Assembly (NCBI RefSeq): GCF_014269185.2
Contig: NZ_JABWRZ020000001.1
Location: 1,389,001-1,453,000 of the forward strand
DNA from: Pseudomonas oryzicola
GTDB taxonomy: Bacteria; Pseudomonadota; Gammaproteobacteria; Pseudomonadales; Pseudomonadaceae
Length of the DNA: 64,000 nucleotides
Reading direction: 5' to 3'
Part shown: in pieces, positions 55,206-64,000 of the stretch
Layout: every line of letters begins with the position of its first letter
How positions within the stretch are numbered: position 1 is the stretch's first letter
Made by a program: the position numbers and the translations under genes
Notes under the pieces: generated by a model
What the model was told of the DNA's origin: nothing
Seen by the model: only the letters and a program-made list of their open reading frames with translations
The model's database searches: none

Positions 55206-57194
55206 GTGCCTATCACCCTCCAGGCCCTGTTCGCCCCCAGCAGCCTCGCCCTGAAGTTCGCCATCAAGACCCTGTTCGGTGGCGGCCTGGCATTGTGGCT
55301 GGCGATGCGCTGGGGCCTGGAACAACCGGCCTGGGCATTGATGACCGCTTTCATCGTCGCCCAGCCGCTGTCGGGCATGGTGGTGCAGAAGGGGCTGGCG
55401 CGGCTGGCCGGGACCTTGGTCGGTACGCTCATGTCGGTGCTGCTCATCGGCCTGTTCGCCCAGACCCCGGGCCTGTTCCTGCTGACCCTGGCGCTGTGGT
55501 TGGCCCTGTGCACTGCCGCCTCCACCCAGCTGCGCAGCGCCTGGGCCTATGCCTTCGTGCTGGCCGGCTACACCGCAGCGATCATCGCCTTGCCGGCCAT
55601 CGACCACCCGCTGCAGGTGTTCGACCAGGCCGTCGCACGCTGCACCGAGATTTGCCTGGGTATTTTCTGTGCCACTGCCAGCAGTGCCTTGCTCTGGCCC
55701 ATGCGCGTCGAGCAGCAACTGGGTGGTCAGGCTCGCCAGGCCTGGCAGAACGGCCTGCAGGCCGCCAGTGCCATGCTGGGCGGTGAAGACCAGGCGCGCA
55801 AAGGCTTGCTGGAGAGTCTGGGGCGGATCGTTGCCATCGACAGCCAGCGCGAACACGCCTGGTTCGAAGGCAGCCGGGGGCGCCAGCGTGCACGCGCCAT
55901 TCGTGGCCTGAGCCAGAAACTGATGGTGCTGTTGCGCATATCTCGCTCGGTGCGCCGACAATGGCGACAACTTGACCAACACGAGGCCGAACACCTGGCG
56001 CCTTGGCTGGAGCAGGTGCGTGGGCTGCTGGGTAAGCCCGACCCGCCCAGCCTGCTGTTGCTGCGCCAGCGTATCTGGGATGCCGCTCACGCCGAGCAGA
56101 TCAGTTCGGCGGAGCACTTCTGCCTGGCGCGCATGGCCTTGCTGCTGGATTACGCCATGGCCGCCAGCCAGGCGCTGGAGGACGTGGAGGCGGGCAGGGC
56201 GCCCAAGGATGTGTCCCAAGGCCTGGCGGTGCATCGTGACTGGTCGCTTGCCCTATTGTTCGGCTCACGCAGTGCGTTGGCCTTTCTGACGATGAGCGGC
56301 TTCTGGTTGGCCACGGCCTGGCCGTCGGCACCGGGTGGGCTGGTGCTCACCTGTGTGGTGTGCAGCCTGTTCGCCAGCCGTGAGAACGGTGCTCAGATCG
56401 GCCTGAGCTTCTTGCGGGGGATCTTCCTGGCGGTGCCCGCGGCGTTTCTGGTCGGGCAGATACTGCTGCCGCAATGGAGCAGCTTCGCCATGCTCTGCCT
56501 GGGCATGGGCGTGCCGCTGTTTCTGGGGGCACTGGGCATGGCGCATCCACGCACCGGCGCCACGGCCACCTCCTATTGCCTGCACTTCATCGTGCTGGTT
56601 TCGCCGCTTAATGCCATGCAGTTCGGTGTGGCCACGTTGCTCAACAGTGCCTTGGCCATGCTGGTAGGTGTGTCGGCGGCGGTAATGGCCTTCCGCTTGC
56701 TGGTGTTCCGCCATCCGGCCTGGCTGGGCCGGCGCCTGCGAGCGGCGACTCAGAGTGACCTGGTGCGCCTGACCCGGCGCGACCTGCGTGGGGCCGACAG
56801 CTGGTTTGGCGGGCGTATGGCTGACCGCCTGATGCAGCTGGCGCGGCATGCCGGTGAACTGCCCGACAGTGAGCGCAAACGCTGGGATGACGGCCTGCAC
56901 GGGCTGGATATTGGTGATGAACTGGTCCACCTGCGCATGTGCCTGGCCGTTGCCCAGGCCCCGCTGGGGCAGGCCGAGCGCGACTATCTGCAGCAGCTGG
57001 AAGCGGTGCTGGCCAAAGGGCCGGCGCCTGGGCGTGGTCATAGCCTGGATACCAGCAGCGAAGCATTCATAGGTGCCTTGCGCCGGCAGCCGTCGAGCGA
57101 CCCGCTGCGCTTGGCCGAAGGGGCGGTGTTGCAATTACAGAAAAGCTGGGCCAAGTGGTGCCGCTGGCAGGAGGAAGCCCATGGGGTTGCGTGA
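55206..57194 (+). CDS. FUSC/AaeB-family efflux permease
   Basis: A 662-residue inner-membrane protein of the fusaric-acid-resistance/aromatic-acid exporter family. Two blocks of about five or six helices (residues about 15-165 and 350-500) frame cytoplasmic domains. GTG start at 55206 with AAGG upstream gives PITLQALFAPSSLALKFAIKT. It works with the following DUF1656 and HlyD proteins. Substrates of relatives are aromatic acids and related weak acids. Confidence 0.92.
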   Translation: MPITLQALFAPSSLALKFAIKTLFGGGLALWLAMRWGLEQPAWALMTAFIVAQPLSGMVVQKGLARLAGTLVGTLMSVLLIGLFAQTPGLFLLTLALWLALCTAASTQLRSAWAYAFVLAGYTAAIIALPAIDHPLQVFDQAVARCTEICLGIFCATASSALLWPMRVEQQLGGQARQAWQNGLQAASAMLGGEDQARKGLLESLGRIVAIDSQREHAWFEGSRGRQRARAIRGLSQKLMVLLRISRSVRRQWRQLDQHEAEHLAPWLEQVRGLLGKPDPPSLLLLRQRIWDAAHAEQISSAEHFCLARMALLLDYAMAASQALEDVEAGRAPKDVSQGLAVHRDWSLALLFGSRSALAFLTMSGFWLATAWPSAPGGLVLTCVVCSLFASRENGAQIGLSFLRGIFLAVPAAFLVGQILLPQWSSFAMLCLGMGVPLFLGALGMAHPRTGATATSYCLHFIVLVSPLNAMQFGVATLLNSALAMLVGVSAAVMAFRLLVFRHPAWLGRRLRAATQSDLVRLTRRDLRGADSWFGGRMADRLMQLARHAGELPDSERKRWDDGLHGLDIGDELVHLRMCLAVAQAPLGQAERDYLQQLEAVLAKGPAPGRGHSLDTSSEAFIGALRRQPSSDPLRLAEGAVLQLQKSWAKWCRWQEEAHGVA

Positions 57195-57387
57195 GTGGGA
57201 AATGGGCGGCGTGCTGTTCAGCCCGTTCCTGGTCTATGTGTTGCTGGCGCTGGTGCTCACCGGTGTGCTGCGCCTGGTGGTGCAGGCCACGCCGTTGGGG
57301 CGCTGGATCTGGCATGAGGCGCTGTTCGACGCGGCGCTGTTCGTTTGTGTGTTGTTCCTGGTGGTGCGACTGCTGGGGGCTTTATAA
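57181..57387 (+). CDS. DUF1656 small membrane protein of the efflux operon
   Basis: A 68-residue protein with two helices (VLFSPFLVYVLLALVLTGVL and EALFDAALFVCVLFLVVRLL) and the DUF1656 signature MGLREWEMGGVLFSPFL. It always accompanies FUSC and HlyD components. It overlaps the permease end by 14 bases, so translation is coupled. Confidence 0.92.
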   Translation: MGLREWEMGGVLFSPFLVYVLLALVLTGVLRLVVQATPLGRWIWHEALFDAALFVCVLFLVVRLLGAL

Positions 57388-57399
57388 AGGAGTGTTTCG

Positions 57400-58266
57400 A
57401 TGCGTGCGGCCGTACGTATTCTGGTGACCTTGTGTGTGGTAGCGCTGGCTGTGTTCGCCGGCTACCAGCTGTGGCAGTACTACATGCTCACTCCCTGGAC
57501 GCGCGATGCCCGCGTGCGCGCCGATGTGGTGGTGATCGCTCCGGACGTATCGGGCTGGGTGCGTGAGCTGAAAGTCCGTGACAACCAACAGGTCAAGGCG
57601 GGCGACCTGTTGATGACTATCGACCGCGAGCGCTTTCAGGCGGCTTTCGACCAGGCCAGCGCCGTGACCGAAACCCGTGCCCAGCAGCTGCGCCTGCGCG
57701 AGCGTGAAGCGGCCCGGCGTACCGCCCTTGGGCCAGAAGCGATCAGTGCCGAACTGCGTGAGAATGCCCAGATCAATGCGGCCATTGCGCGTGGCGAATT
57801 GCATGAGGCCGAGGCGCAGTTGCAGATTGCCAGGATCAACCTGGCACGTAGTGAAGTACGGGCACCTCGCAGCGGGCATATCACCAACCTGCGACTGGCC
57901 GAAGGCAACTATGTGAACACTGGGGAATCGGTGATGGCGCTGGTCGATGATGCGACCTTCTATATCCAGGCCTATTTCGAGGAAACCAAGCTGCCGCGCA
58001 TTCGCGTGGGGGACACGGTAAAGGTCTGGCTGATGGGCGCAGGCGAGCCGATGCAGGGGCACGTGGAGAGCATCAGCCGCGGCATCACCGACCGCAACAG
58101 CAACCCGGACAGCCAGTTGCTGCCGGAGGTGGAACCGACGTTCAACTGGGTGCGGCTGGCGCAGCGCATCCCGGTACGTATCCGTCTGGACCAGGTGCCG
58201 GAGGGGGTGATCCTGAGTGCCGGGATGACGGCGAGTGTGCAGGTGCATGAGGACCTGAAGAAGTAG
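57400..58266 (+). CDS. HlyD/AaeA-family membrane fusion protein
   Basis: A 288-residue periplasmic adaptor with an N-terminal helix (about 4-22), a biotinyl-lipoyl domain (VVVIAPDVSGWVRELKVRDNQQVKAGDLL), a short coiled-coil hairpin (about 85-155) and a beta-barrel domain with SEVRAPRSGHITNL and DATFYIQAYFEETKLPRIRVGD. It links the FUSC permease to an outer-membrane channel encoded elsewhere. Thirteen bases separate it from the DUF1656 gene. Confidence 0.93.
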   Translation: MRAAVRILVTLCVVALAVFAGYQLWQYYMLTPWTRDARVRADVVVIAPDVSGWVRELKVRDNQQVKAGDLLMTIDRERFQAAFDQASAVTETRAQQLRLREREAARRTALGPEAISAELRENAQINAAIARGELHEAEAQLQIARINLARSEVRAPRSGHITNLRLAEGNYVNTGESVMALVDDATFYIQAYFEETKLPRIRVGDTVKVWLMGAGEPMQGHVESISRGITDRNSNPDSQLLPEVEPTFNWVRLAQRIPVRIRLDQVPEGVILSAGMTASVQVHEDLKK

Positions 58267-58272
58267 TCCCTT

Positions 58273-58291
58273 GGGGCCGCAGCGCGGCCCC
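58273..58291. terminator. Hairpin between the HlyD and SDR genes
   Basis: GGGGCCGC and GCGGCCCC form an eight-base-pair stem with a three-base loop between convergent genes. No T-run. Confidence 0.55.
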
Positions 58292-58302
58292 AGTATCCCG
58301 GT

Positions 58303-59061
58303 TCAGAGAAACATCCCGCCCGACACCTCCAGCCGCTGCCCGGTTATCCAGCCATTCCCGTCTTCGAGCAACAGCGCAATCGCCGCGCCGATATCATCCG
58401 GCAAGCCCACCCGGCCCAACGCCGTGTTGCCGGCAATATATTCGTTCACCTCGCGGTTGTCCCTTACCACACCCCCGCCGAAATCGGTCTCGATCGCGCC
58501 CGGCGCCAGAATATTCACCCGAATGCCGCGTGCACCGAGTTCCTTGGCCTGGTAGCGGGTGAGCACTTCCATCGCGCCCTTCATCGCGGCGTAGGCGGCA
58601 TACCCTGGCAGGGCAAAGCGCGCCAGACCGCTGGAAATATTGACGATGCGGCCATTGTCCACCAGCAGCGGCAACAGGCGCTGGGTAAGGAAGAACGGCC
58701 CTTTCAACTGAATGTTCAGCAACTGGTCGAACTTCGCCTCGCTGGTCTCGGTATACGGTACGTTCAGCCCGATCCCGGCATTGTTCACCAGGAAGTCGAA
58801 ACGCTCGCGGCCAAACTGCTGTTGCAGGGTGGTTGCCAGGCGCTCGGCGAAGCCGGCGAAACTGCTGCTGTCGCCAACGTCCAGCGGCAACATGGCCGCC
58901 TTGACCCCGGCTTGTTCCAGACGGGCGGCCACACCCTGTGCTTCTTCCGCCTTGCTGTGGTAGGTGCCGATCACGTCGATACCGCGTGCGGCCAGGTGTT
59001 CGGCGGCATTGCGGCCCAGGCCGCGGCTGGCGCCAGTGATGAGAGCAATCTTGCGGGGCAT
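58303..59061 (-). CDS. Short-chain dehydrogenase/reductase
   Basis: A 252-residue classical SDR. Cofactor motif TGASRGLGRNAA, NNAG at about 92-95, catalytic Ser in IVNISSGLARFA and YxxxK in YAAYAAMKGAM are present. Start at 59061 gives MPRKIALITGASRG. The divergent LysR gene 112 bases away is a likely regulator. Substrate unknown. Confidence 0.93.
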   Translation of the reverse strand: MPRKIALITGASRGLGRNAAEHLAARGIDVIGTYHSKAEEAQGVAARLEQAGVKAAMLPLDVGDSSSFAGFAERLATTLQQQFGRERFDFLVNNAGIGLNVPYTETSEAKFDQLLNIQLKGPFFLTQRLLPLLVDNGRIVNISSGLARFALPGYAAYAAMKGAMEVLTRYQAKELGARGIRVNILAPGAIETDFGGGVVRDNREVNEYIAGNTALGRVGLPDDIGAAIALLLEDGNGWITGQRLEVSGGMFL

Positions 59062-59173
59062 GGTGAAAACCTCATTGTGGGTGGATGAGGACAGGTTATT
59101 GGTCAGCCATGGACTGTTAAATCCAGCAAATATGGAAATACTGTTCGGTAAAACCGGATAGCAGGAGGCCTGA

Positions 59174-60082
59174 TTGAACAAGCTGGAGTTGTTGCGCACG
59201 TTCGTGCGGGTCAGTGAGGTCAGCAGTTTCACCTTGGCGGCCGAAAGCCTGGGGCTGCCACGTTCGACTGTGTCGGAGCAGGTGAGGGCGCTGGAGCGCA
59301 TGCTCGGTACGCAGCTGTTCAACCGCACCACCCGTCGGGTACGGGCGACCCAGGACGGCGTCTTGCTGTACGAGCGCAGCAAGGACCTGCTGTCGGGCAT
59401 GGACGAAATCGAAAGCCTGTTCCGGGCCGACGATGCCGAGCTGGCCGGGCGCCTGCGTATCGACCTGCCGACGATGATGGCCCGTCGGCTCATCATCCCG
59501 CTGCTGCCGCAGTTCCTGCAGCGCTTTCCACGCCTGGAAGTGGAGCTGAGTTGTACCGATCGCCAGGTCGACCTGTTGCGCGAAGGCTTCGACTGCGTGA
59601 TGCGTATTGGTGTCCTGCATGACCTGGATGTAGCGGCGCGACCGGTCGGGCAGCTGAGCATGTGTAATTGTGCCAGCCCAGCCTACCTGGCTCGCTACGG
59701 TGTGCCTCGCACTTTGCAGGACCTGGCCGGGCACCAGTTGGTGCACTATGTGCGCACCCTGGGCGGGCGCAGCGCCGGCTTCGAATACCTGCACGGCAAT
59801 GAATTGCGCTACCAGGCCATGGCCGGTGCGGTCACGGTCAACAATGCCGAGGCGTACTCGGCCGCTTGCCTGGCCGGGCTGGGGCTGATCCAGGTGCCGG
59901 CGGTGGCCGTGGCCGAGCACCTGAAGCGCGGCGAGTTGGTTTCCGTGCTGCAAGACTGGCAGGCGCCGGCCATGCCGGTGTCACTGTTGTATGTCCGGCA
60001 ACGGCACGTGCCGCGCCGGGTCCAGGCGTTCATGCAATGGCTGGGCGAGGTACTGCGCTCGCAGGTCGATGGCGGCAACTGA
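59174..60082 (+). CDS. LysR-family transcriptional regulator
   Basis: A 302-residue LysR regulator. The N-terminal winged helix (about 1-60) has LELLRTFVRVSEVSSFTLAA and LGLPRSTVSEQVRALERML; the C-terminal effector domain spans about 90-295. The start is TTG at 59174 with AGGAGG six bases upstream. It probably regulates the divergent SDR gene. Effector unknown. Confidence 0.93.
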   Translation: MNKLELLRTFVRVSEVSSFTLAAESLGLPRSTVSEQVRALERMLGTQLFNRTTRRVRATQDGVLLYERSKDLLSGMDEIESLFRADDAELAGRLRIDLPTMMARRLIIPLLPQFLQRFPRLEVELSCTDRQVDLLREGFDCVMRIGVLHDLDVAARPVGQLSMCNCASPAYLARYGVPRTLQDLAGHQLVHYVRTLGGRSAGFEYLHGNELRYQAMAGAVTVNNAEAYSAACLAGLGLIQVPAVAVAEHLKRGELVSVLQDWQAPAMPVSLLYVRQRHVPRRVQAFMQWLGEVLRSQVDGGN

Positions 60083-60204
60083 GCGGTGAAAACCGTGGCA
60101 TCCGTGCCGCGGCTTGCGTTAGGCTTTCGCCCATGAGTCGCCCGCAGAGGCGACCCTTCCCCGCCTGGCGTGCGTATCTTCCGATTTCATTGCGAGGTTA
60201 CGTC

Positions 60205-60534
60205 ATGGCCATCACTTCTCAGGACATCTGCAACGCTGCCGACCAGCTCAAGGGCTTTGTCGGTTTCAATGGCAAGCGCGGCGTGCATATCGTGCGTTTT
60301 TCCGAAGACGCGTTCGGCATGGACGTGGCCGATGCCAGCATCACACCCTGCAGCGAGTTTGTCTGGCGGCCCGAGCAGGGGCAGCGCATGGCGCTGTGCC
60401 GCGAACGGTTGGCGCTGTTGCTCGAACAGCATGTGGATGAGCGCTTGAACATCGGTGAGCCGCTGCGTGCCTACATGCGCCGCGACGATCTGCCGGAAAT
60501 CGTCGCCGAACGCAGCCTGCAGCAGCATTGCTGA
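60205..60534 (+). CDS. Hypothetical conserved protein
   Basis: A 109-residue soluble protein, beginning MAITSQDICNAADQLKGFVG. The sequence is rich in charged residues (EHVDERLNIGEPLRAYMRRDDL trimmed) with no domain I recognise. GAGG lies nine bases before the ATG. It converges on the GGDEF-EAL gene with 19 bases between. Confidence 0.7.
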   Translation: MAITSQDICNAADQLKGFVGFNGKRGVHIVRFSEDAFGMDVADASITPCSEFVWRPEQGQRMALCRERLALLLEQHVDERLNIGEPLRAYMRRDDLPEIVAERSLQQHC

Positions 60535-60553
60535 AGCGCCTGCAAAGGCGGCG

Positions 60554-63139
60554 CTACAGGTATGGGGCCGAGCGCTCGGAGGCCTGGTGCCACAACGCAT
60601 CGAGCCCCACGCTGTCCAGCGGGCGGCTCAGGTAATAGCCCTGCACCTCATGGCACAGGTCCGTCTCCAGCATCTCCAGTTGCTGCTCGCTCTCCACCCC
60701 TTCTGCCGTCACCGTCAGCCCCAGCGCCTTGCCCAGGCTGATGATGGCCTGGACGACGGCGCGGTCGCTGCTGCCGCCGCTGCCGAGCCCGCCGATGAAA
60801 CGTTTGTCGATCTTGATGCTGTCGAACGGGTAGGTGCGCAGGTAGCCCAGCGACGAATAGCCGGTGCCGAAGTCATCCATGTTCAGGCGCACGCCCAGCT
60901 CCTTGAGTGCCAGCATGGTGCCCAACGCGCCTTCGATATCGTTGAGCATCACATTTTCGGTGATTTCCAGCTCCAGGCGCTGGGCAGGGAAGCCGGTGTC
61001 CAGCAGGATCTCGCGAACATCGGCCACTACATCGCTGCGCAGGAACTGGGCGGGCGACAGGTTTACCGAAACCAGCACGTCGGCAGGCCAGTCCTGGGCG
61101 GTGTAGCACGCTTCGCGCAGCACCCAGCGGCCCAGCGCGACGATGATGTCGCTGTGTTCGGCCAGCGGGATGAAGGTATCCGGCCCCAGAAGCCCTTCCT
61201 GTGGGTGCTGCCAGCGCAGCAAGGCTTCGACGGCGACGATGCGCAGGTCGCTGAGGCGGTAGCGCGGCTGGTAATGCAATACGAACTCCTGGTTGCGCAG
61301 GGCCCGGCGCATGTCGTTCTCCAGCTGGCGCCGGTACTGGATCTGCTGGTTCATCTCGGCGGCGAAATAGCGCCAGGTATTCTTGCCGTCGGCCTTGGCC
61401 TGGTACAGGGCAATGTCGGCGCAGCGGATCAGCTCGCCAGCATCGAAGCCCTGGGTGCGGGTCTGGGCTACGCCGATGCTGGCGCCGACGTGCAGGGGCT
61501 GGCTGTCGAACATGATGGGCTGCTGCAGCAGTGCGATCAGGCGCGCACAGAAGCTGTCGATTTCGCTGCGGTTGTCCATGCCGCTGAGCACCAGGATGAA
61601 TTCGTCGCCGCCCAGGCGTGCGACCAGGTCGCCATCGCGGGTGCTGTCGCGCAGGCGCGTGGCCACCTCCAGCAGCACAGCGTCGCCGGCGGTATGGCCG
61701 AGGGTGTCGTTGATCGGTTTGAAGTCGTCGAGGTCCAGTAGCAGCAAGGTCATCGGCGGCGAGTCACTGCCGCGCAGCAGCGCCTGCTCCAGGTGCCGGG
61801 CGAGTTTGTTACGGTTGGCCAGCCCGGTCAGCGGGTCATGCAGGGACAGGTGCTGGATGCGGGCGTGGGCGTCGACTTCGTCGGTGATGTCGCTGGCGGT
61901 GCCGCGATAACCGATGGGCTTGTCGTCGTACCAGATGGCACGGGCCGAAATCCGGCAATAGCGGTTCTGGCCATTCTGGTCGCGGTAGGTGCAGCGCAGG
62001 TTGGCCAGTTGTTGCGGATCGGCCATGGCCAAGGCATCCAGCCACGGCGAGAGGGGGGTGGTATCGCAGGCCAGCAATTGGTTAAGCGGCTGGCCGAGCC
62101 AGTCGCTCACCGGGTAGCCGGTGACCTTGGTGAAGCGTTGCGACAGATAGCTCAGGCGTTGCTGTCGGTCAGTTTCCCAGATCCAGTCGGATGCCGACTC
62201 GGCTACTGCGCGAAAGCGCTGTTCGCTAGCTTCCAGGGCCTGGTTGCTCTGCTGCAAGCGGGCGAGCGTGAGGTCGATCGCCCGCGAACTGCGCAAGGCA
62301 TGGCGGAACAGGTACAGCATGACCAGGCCGAGAATCAGCAAGGCACCTGCCAGCGGCGGCAGCACGGCCTGCAACAACTGGTGTCCCGGCAGCGGGTTGT
62401 TCCAGGACAGGTGGAAGCCGGTGTTGCCGAGGTCGATGTGCAAATGCTCGTGCTCCCCCACATCATCCTTTTCCACGTGCAGGCCGCTCAGGCCGACACC
62501 GGTGCCCAACCGTGCCAGCTTGTCCTCGGTGAGTTGGTCGACGAACAGCATTACCGGCGCCTGGCTCACCTCGTTCTCGGTGACCTCCCGGTCCGGGCGC
62601 ACTGCTGCGGCACTGAGCACCGCCGGCCAGCCATTGAACAGGACGAAACGGCTGACCTGCTCACGGGGTATGGCCGCCGCACGAGCCTGGTCGATGATCG
62701 GCTGCAACGCATCCTCTATATAAGTACTGGCCGCCGCCTGGGTAGGCTGGCCTTTGAACAATCCGTAGGTGGTATGCGTGTCGTTCACCACGAATACCCC
62801 TTCGTAGCCGCTGGCGCTGTACAACGACTCGCCCACGTTCTTTTCTTCATAGGCCCACTTCCAGTCGGTCTGCCCTGCCAGGTGCTCGTATGCGGCATCC
62901 CATACCGCGTAGGCGGACAGAAACTGGCGCGAGGCGAGAAGGCGTTGTTCCAGCGCCTGGTTCGCTTGCACGGCACTGCGCTGGCGCTCCTGCTGGTCAA
63001 GCGTACCGGCGATATTGAACAAGGCGCCGACGATGACCAGGCAGGCCAGGCCGAAAACGGCGCTGAAGCCGGCGATGAGGCGGCGCACCTGCAAGCGAGG
63101 TGTGGGGCTGGCGGGTGCAAGGTTGGCGGTCCTGGCCAT
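60554..63139 (-). CDS. CHASE4-PAS-GGDEF-EAL cyclic-di-GMP protein
   Basis: An 861-residue inner-membrane signalling protein. Helices at about 20-45 and 250-275 frame a periplasmic CHASE4-like sensor. A PAS domain (about 305-420) precedes a GGDEF domain with RLGGDEF near residues 506-512 and an I-site RDGD five residues before GGDEF; the EAL domain starts near 610 with EALLRW and keeps DDFGTGYSSL and EGVESEQQ. Both synthesis and breakdown of c-di-GMP look possible. Which dominates cannot be told from sequence. Confidence 0.93.
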   Translation of the reverse strand: MARTANLAPASPTPRLQVRRLIAGFSAVFGLACLVIVGALFNIAGTLDQQERQRSAVQANQALEQRLLASRQFLSAYAVWDAAYEHLAGQTDWKWAYEEKNVGESLYSASGYEGVFVVNDTHTTYGLFKGQPTQAAASTYIEDALQPIIDQARAAAIPREQVSRFVLFNGWPAVLSAAAVRPDREVTENEVSQAPVMLFVDQLTEDKLARLGTGVGLSGLHVEKDDVGEHEHLHIDLGNTGFHLSWNNPLPGHQLLQAVLPPLAGALLILGLVMLYLFRHALRSSRAIDLTLARLQQSNQALEASEQRFRAVAESASDWIWETDRQQRLSYLSQRFTKVTGYPVSDWLGQPLNQLLACDTTPLSPWLDALAMADPQQLANLRCTYRDQNGQNRYCRISARAIWYDDKPIGYRGTASDITDEVDAHARIQHLSLHDPLTGLANRNKLARHLEQALLRGSDSPPMTLLLLDLDDFKPINDTLGHTAGDAVLLEVATRLRDSTRDGDLVARLGGDEFILVLSGMDNRSEIDSFCARLIALLQQPIMFDSQPLHVGASIGVAQTRTQGFDAGELIRCADIALYQAKADGKNTWRYFAAEMNQQIQYRRQLENDMRRALRNQEFVLHYQPRYRLSDLRIVAVEALLRWQHPQEGLLGPDTFIPLAEHSDIIVALGRWVLREACYTAQDWPADVLVSVNLSPAQFLRSDVVADVREILLDTGFPAQRLELEITENVMLNDIEGALGTMLALKELGVRLNMDDFGTGYSSLGYLRTYPFDSIKIDKRFIGGLGSGGSSDRAVVQAIISLGKALGLTVTAEGVESEQQLEMLETDLCHEVQGYYLSRPLDSVGLDALWHQASERSAPYL

Positions 63140-63273
63140 GCGCGAGCGGCTCCTTCAGGAAGCCTCCCGCCAAGCATTCAGGAAGGAGGTTCAATCAGGA
63201 TAGGCCAGCTTCAGCTTGGCAGCCTGGGCGCTGGAGAAATTGCAGGGCAACCGGCGAGCGAGCGCTTTTGCGC

Positions 63274-64000
63274 TCACTTTTGGTCGTCCTTGCGGCGACG
63301 GTCGCCTGCCGGCTTGTCTTTCAGCAAGCGCGAGGGCGGCTTGCCGCTGTCACTGCGCACCTGCGCATGGCTGATCAAGGCGAAGATGAAGCTGCCACCG
63401 ACGATGTTGCCGGCCAGTGTCGGCAGTGCGAACTCCAGCCAGAAACTGCGCCAGGTTTCGTCGCCGGCCCACACCAGGTAGGACACTTCGACCGAGCCGA
63501 CCACGATATGGGTGAAGTCGCCCAGGGCCATCAGGTAGGTGATCATCAGGATGATCCAGATCTTGGCGTGCTCCATCGACGGGATCATCCAGACCATGGT
63601 GGCGATCATCCAGCCCGACACGATGCCTTTGGCGAACATCTGGCTGATGTCGTTCTGCATGACCTTGCGGCCCACCTCGAGGAAGGCTACGTCGGTCTTG
63701 GTGTCGAAGATCGGCAGTTCCAGCATGACCCAGGCCACCAGCAGGGTGCCGGCCAGGTTGCCGAGCAATACCACGCTCCACAGTCGCAGCAGGCGCCCGA
63801 AGTTGGCCAGGGTTGGAGAGGTCATGACCGGTAACACGGCGGTCAGGGTGTTCTCCGTGAACAGCTGCTGACGTGCCAGGATCACGGCAAGAAAGCCGGC
63901 ACTGTAGCCGATGCTGGCGACCACCTGGGCACTTTCGCCTTGCGGCAGGCGGGCGTAGAACAAGCCCATGGCCATGAGCGAGAGTCCCATGGACAAACCG
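63274..64000 (-). CDS. Formate/nitrite transporter family protein, partial
   Basis: The C-terminal 241 residues of a FocA/NirC-type channel; the N-terminus is beyond the right edge. Recognisable family segments are ARQQLFTENTLTAVLPV, NFGRLLRLWSVVLLGNLAGTL, ALGDFTHIVVGSVEVSYLV and PTLAGNIVGGSFIFAL. The last 25 residues are basic and hydrophilic (RLLKDKPAGDRRRKDDQK), cytoplasmic. Transported anion cannot be told; the YfdC-like subgroup is possible. Confidence 0.92.
   Translation of the reverse strand, partial: GLSMGLSLMAMGLFYARLPQGESAQVVASIGYSAGFLAVILARQQLFTENTLTAVLPVMTSPTLANFGRLLRLWSVVLLGNLAGTLLVAWVMLELPIFDTKTDVAFLEVGRKVMQNDISQMFAKGIVSGWMIATMVWMIPSMEHAKIWIILMITYLMALGDFTHIVVGSVEVSYLVWAGDETWRSFWLEFALPTLAGNIVGGSFIFALISHAQVRSDSGKPPSRLLKDKPAGDRRRKDDQK

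Noticed and set aside
61793..63481. 562-residue open frame on the plus strand across the GGDEF-EAL gene
   Set aside because: Antisense shadow; no domain and crosses the end of the formate/nitrite transporter gene.

Overview
The window reads as a chromosomal segment of a Pseudomonas of the P. putida group. The base composition is GC-rich, almost every gene has a clear Pseudomonas counterpart, and the gene order follows known Pseudomonas blocks: argG / nth / rsx / metG / apbC / cspD / dcd; quiP / SEC-C / ychJ / ompA / dinG; pdxH; livKHMGF; rapA. A Pseudomonas-type REP pair lies at 49293-49378. There are no rRNA or tRNA genes, no CRISPR array, no insertion sequence and no prophage. The window begins inside argG and ends inside a formate/nitrite transporter gene.

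Region 1 (1-10.8 kb): end of argG, an orphan NarL-type response regulator, nth, then a reduced Rnf/Rsx redox-pump operon (rsxA-D-G-E with no rsxB or rsxC), metG, apbC, cspD and dcd. Region 2 (10.9-18.2 kb): the four-gene ligase-associated DNA repair set (exonuclease, ATP-dependent ligase, Lhr-like helicase, PdeM nuclease), interrupted by an M14/aspartoacylase-like gene on the same strand. Region 3 (18.3-30.5 kb): a QuiP-type acylase with an altered active-site segment, a MocR regulator facing an MFS transporter, SEC-C proteins, an OmpA lipoprotein, a collagen-like exported protein and dinG with a LexA-type site in front. Region 4 (30.6-39.9 kb): a GH50-like secreted glycosidase, an EstB-like esterase, an OmpA protein with a histone-H1-like tail, pdxH, a glycine-zipper lipoprotein, nhaA and a large FAD oxidoreductase. 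Region 5 (39.9-43.5 kb): two AT-richer accessory genes (a halovibrin-like lipoprotein and a delta-60-repeat protein) around a COG3650 lipoprotein. Region 6 (43.5-48.8 kb): the branched-chain amino-acid ABC transporter, with a hairpin after the binding-protein gene. Region 7 (48.8-64 kb): a HIBADH-family dehydrogenase, rapA, small genes including a 38-residue CcoM-like membrane protein behind an ANR box, a FUSC/DUF1656/HlyD efflux operon behind a SlyA-like palindrome, an SDR/LysR pair, a GGDEF-EAL protein and part of a formate/nitrite transporter.

The most unusual item is the reduced Rsx complex. The NADH-binding and ferredoxin-type subunits are absent, and RsxA and RsxE have lost most of the cysteines that hold the intramembrane iron-sulfur cluster, while RsxG keeps its flavin-attachment motif. 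This points to a repurposed flavin-based membrane complex rather than a standard Rnf pump.
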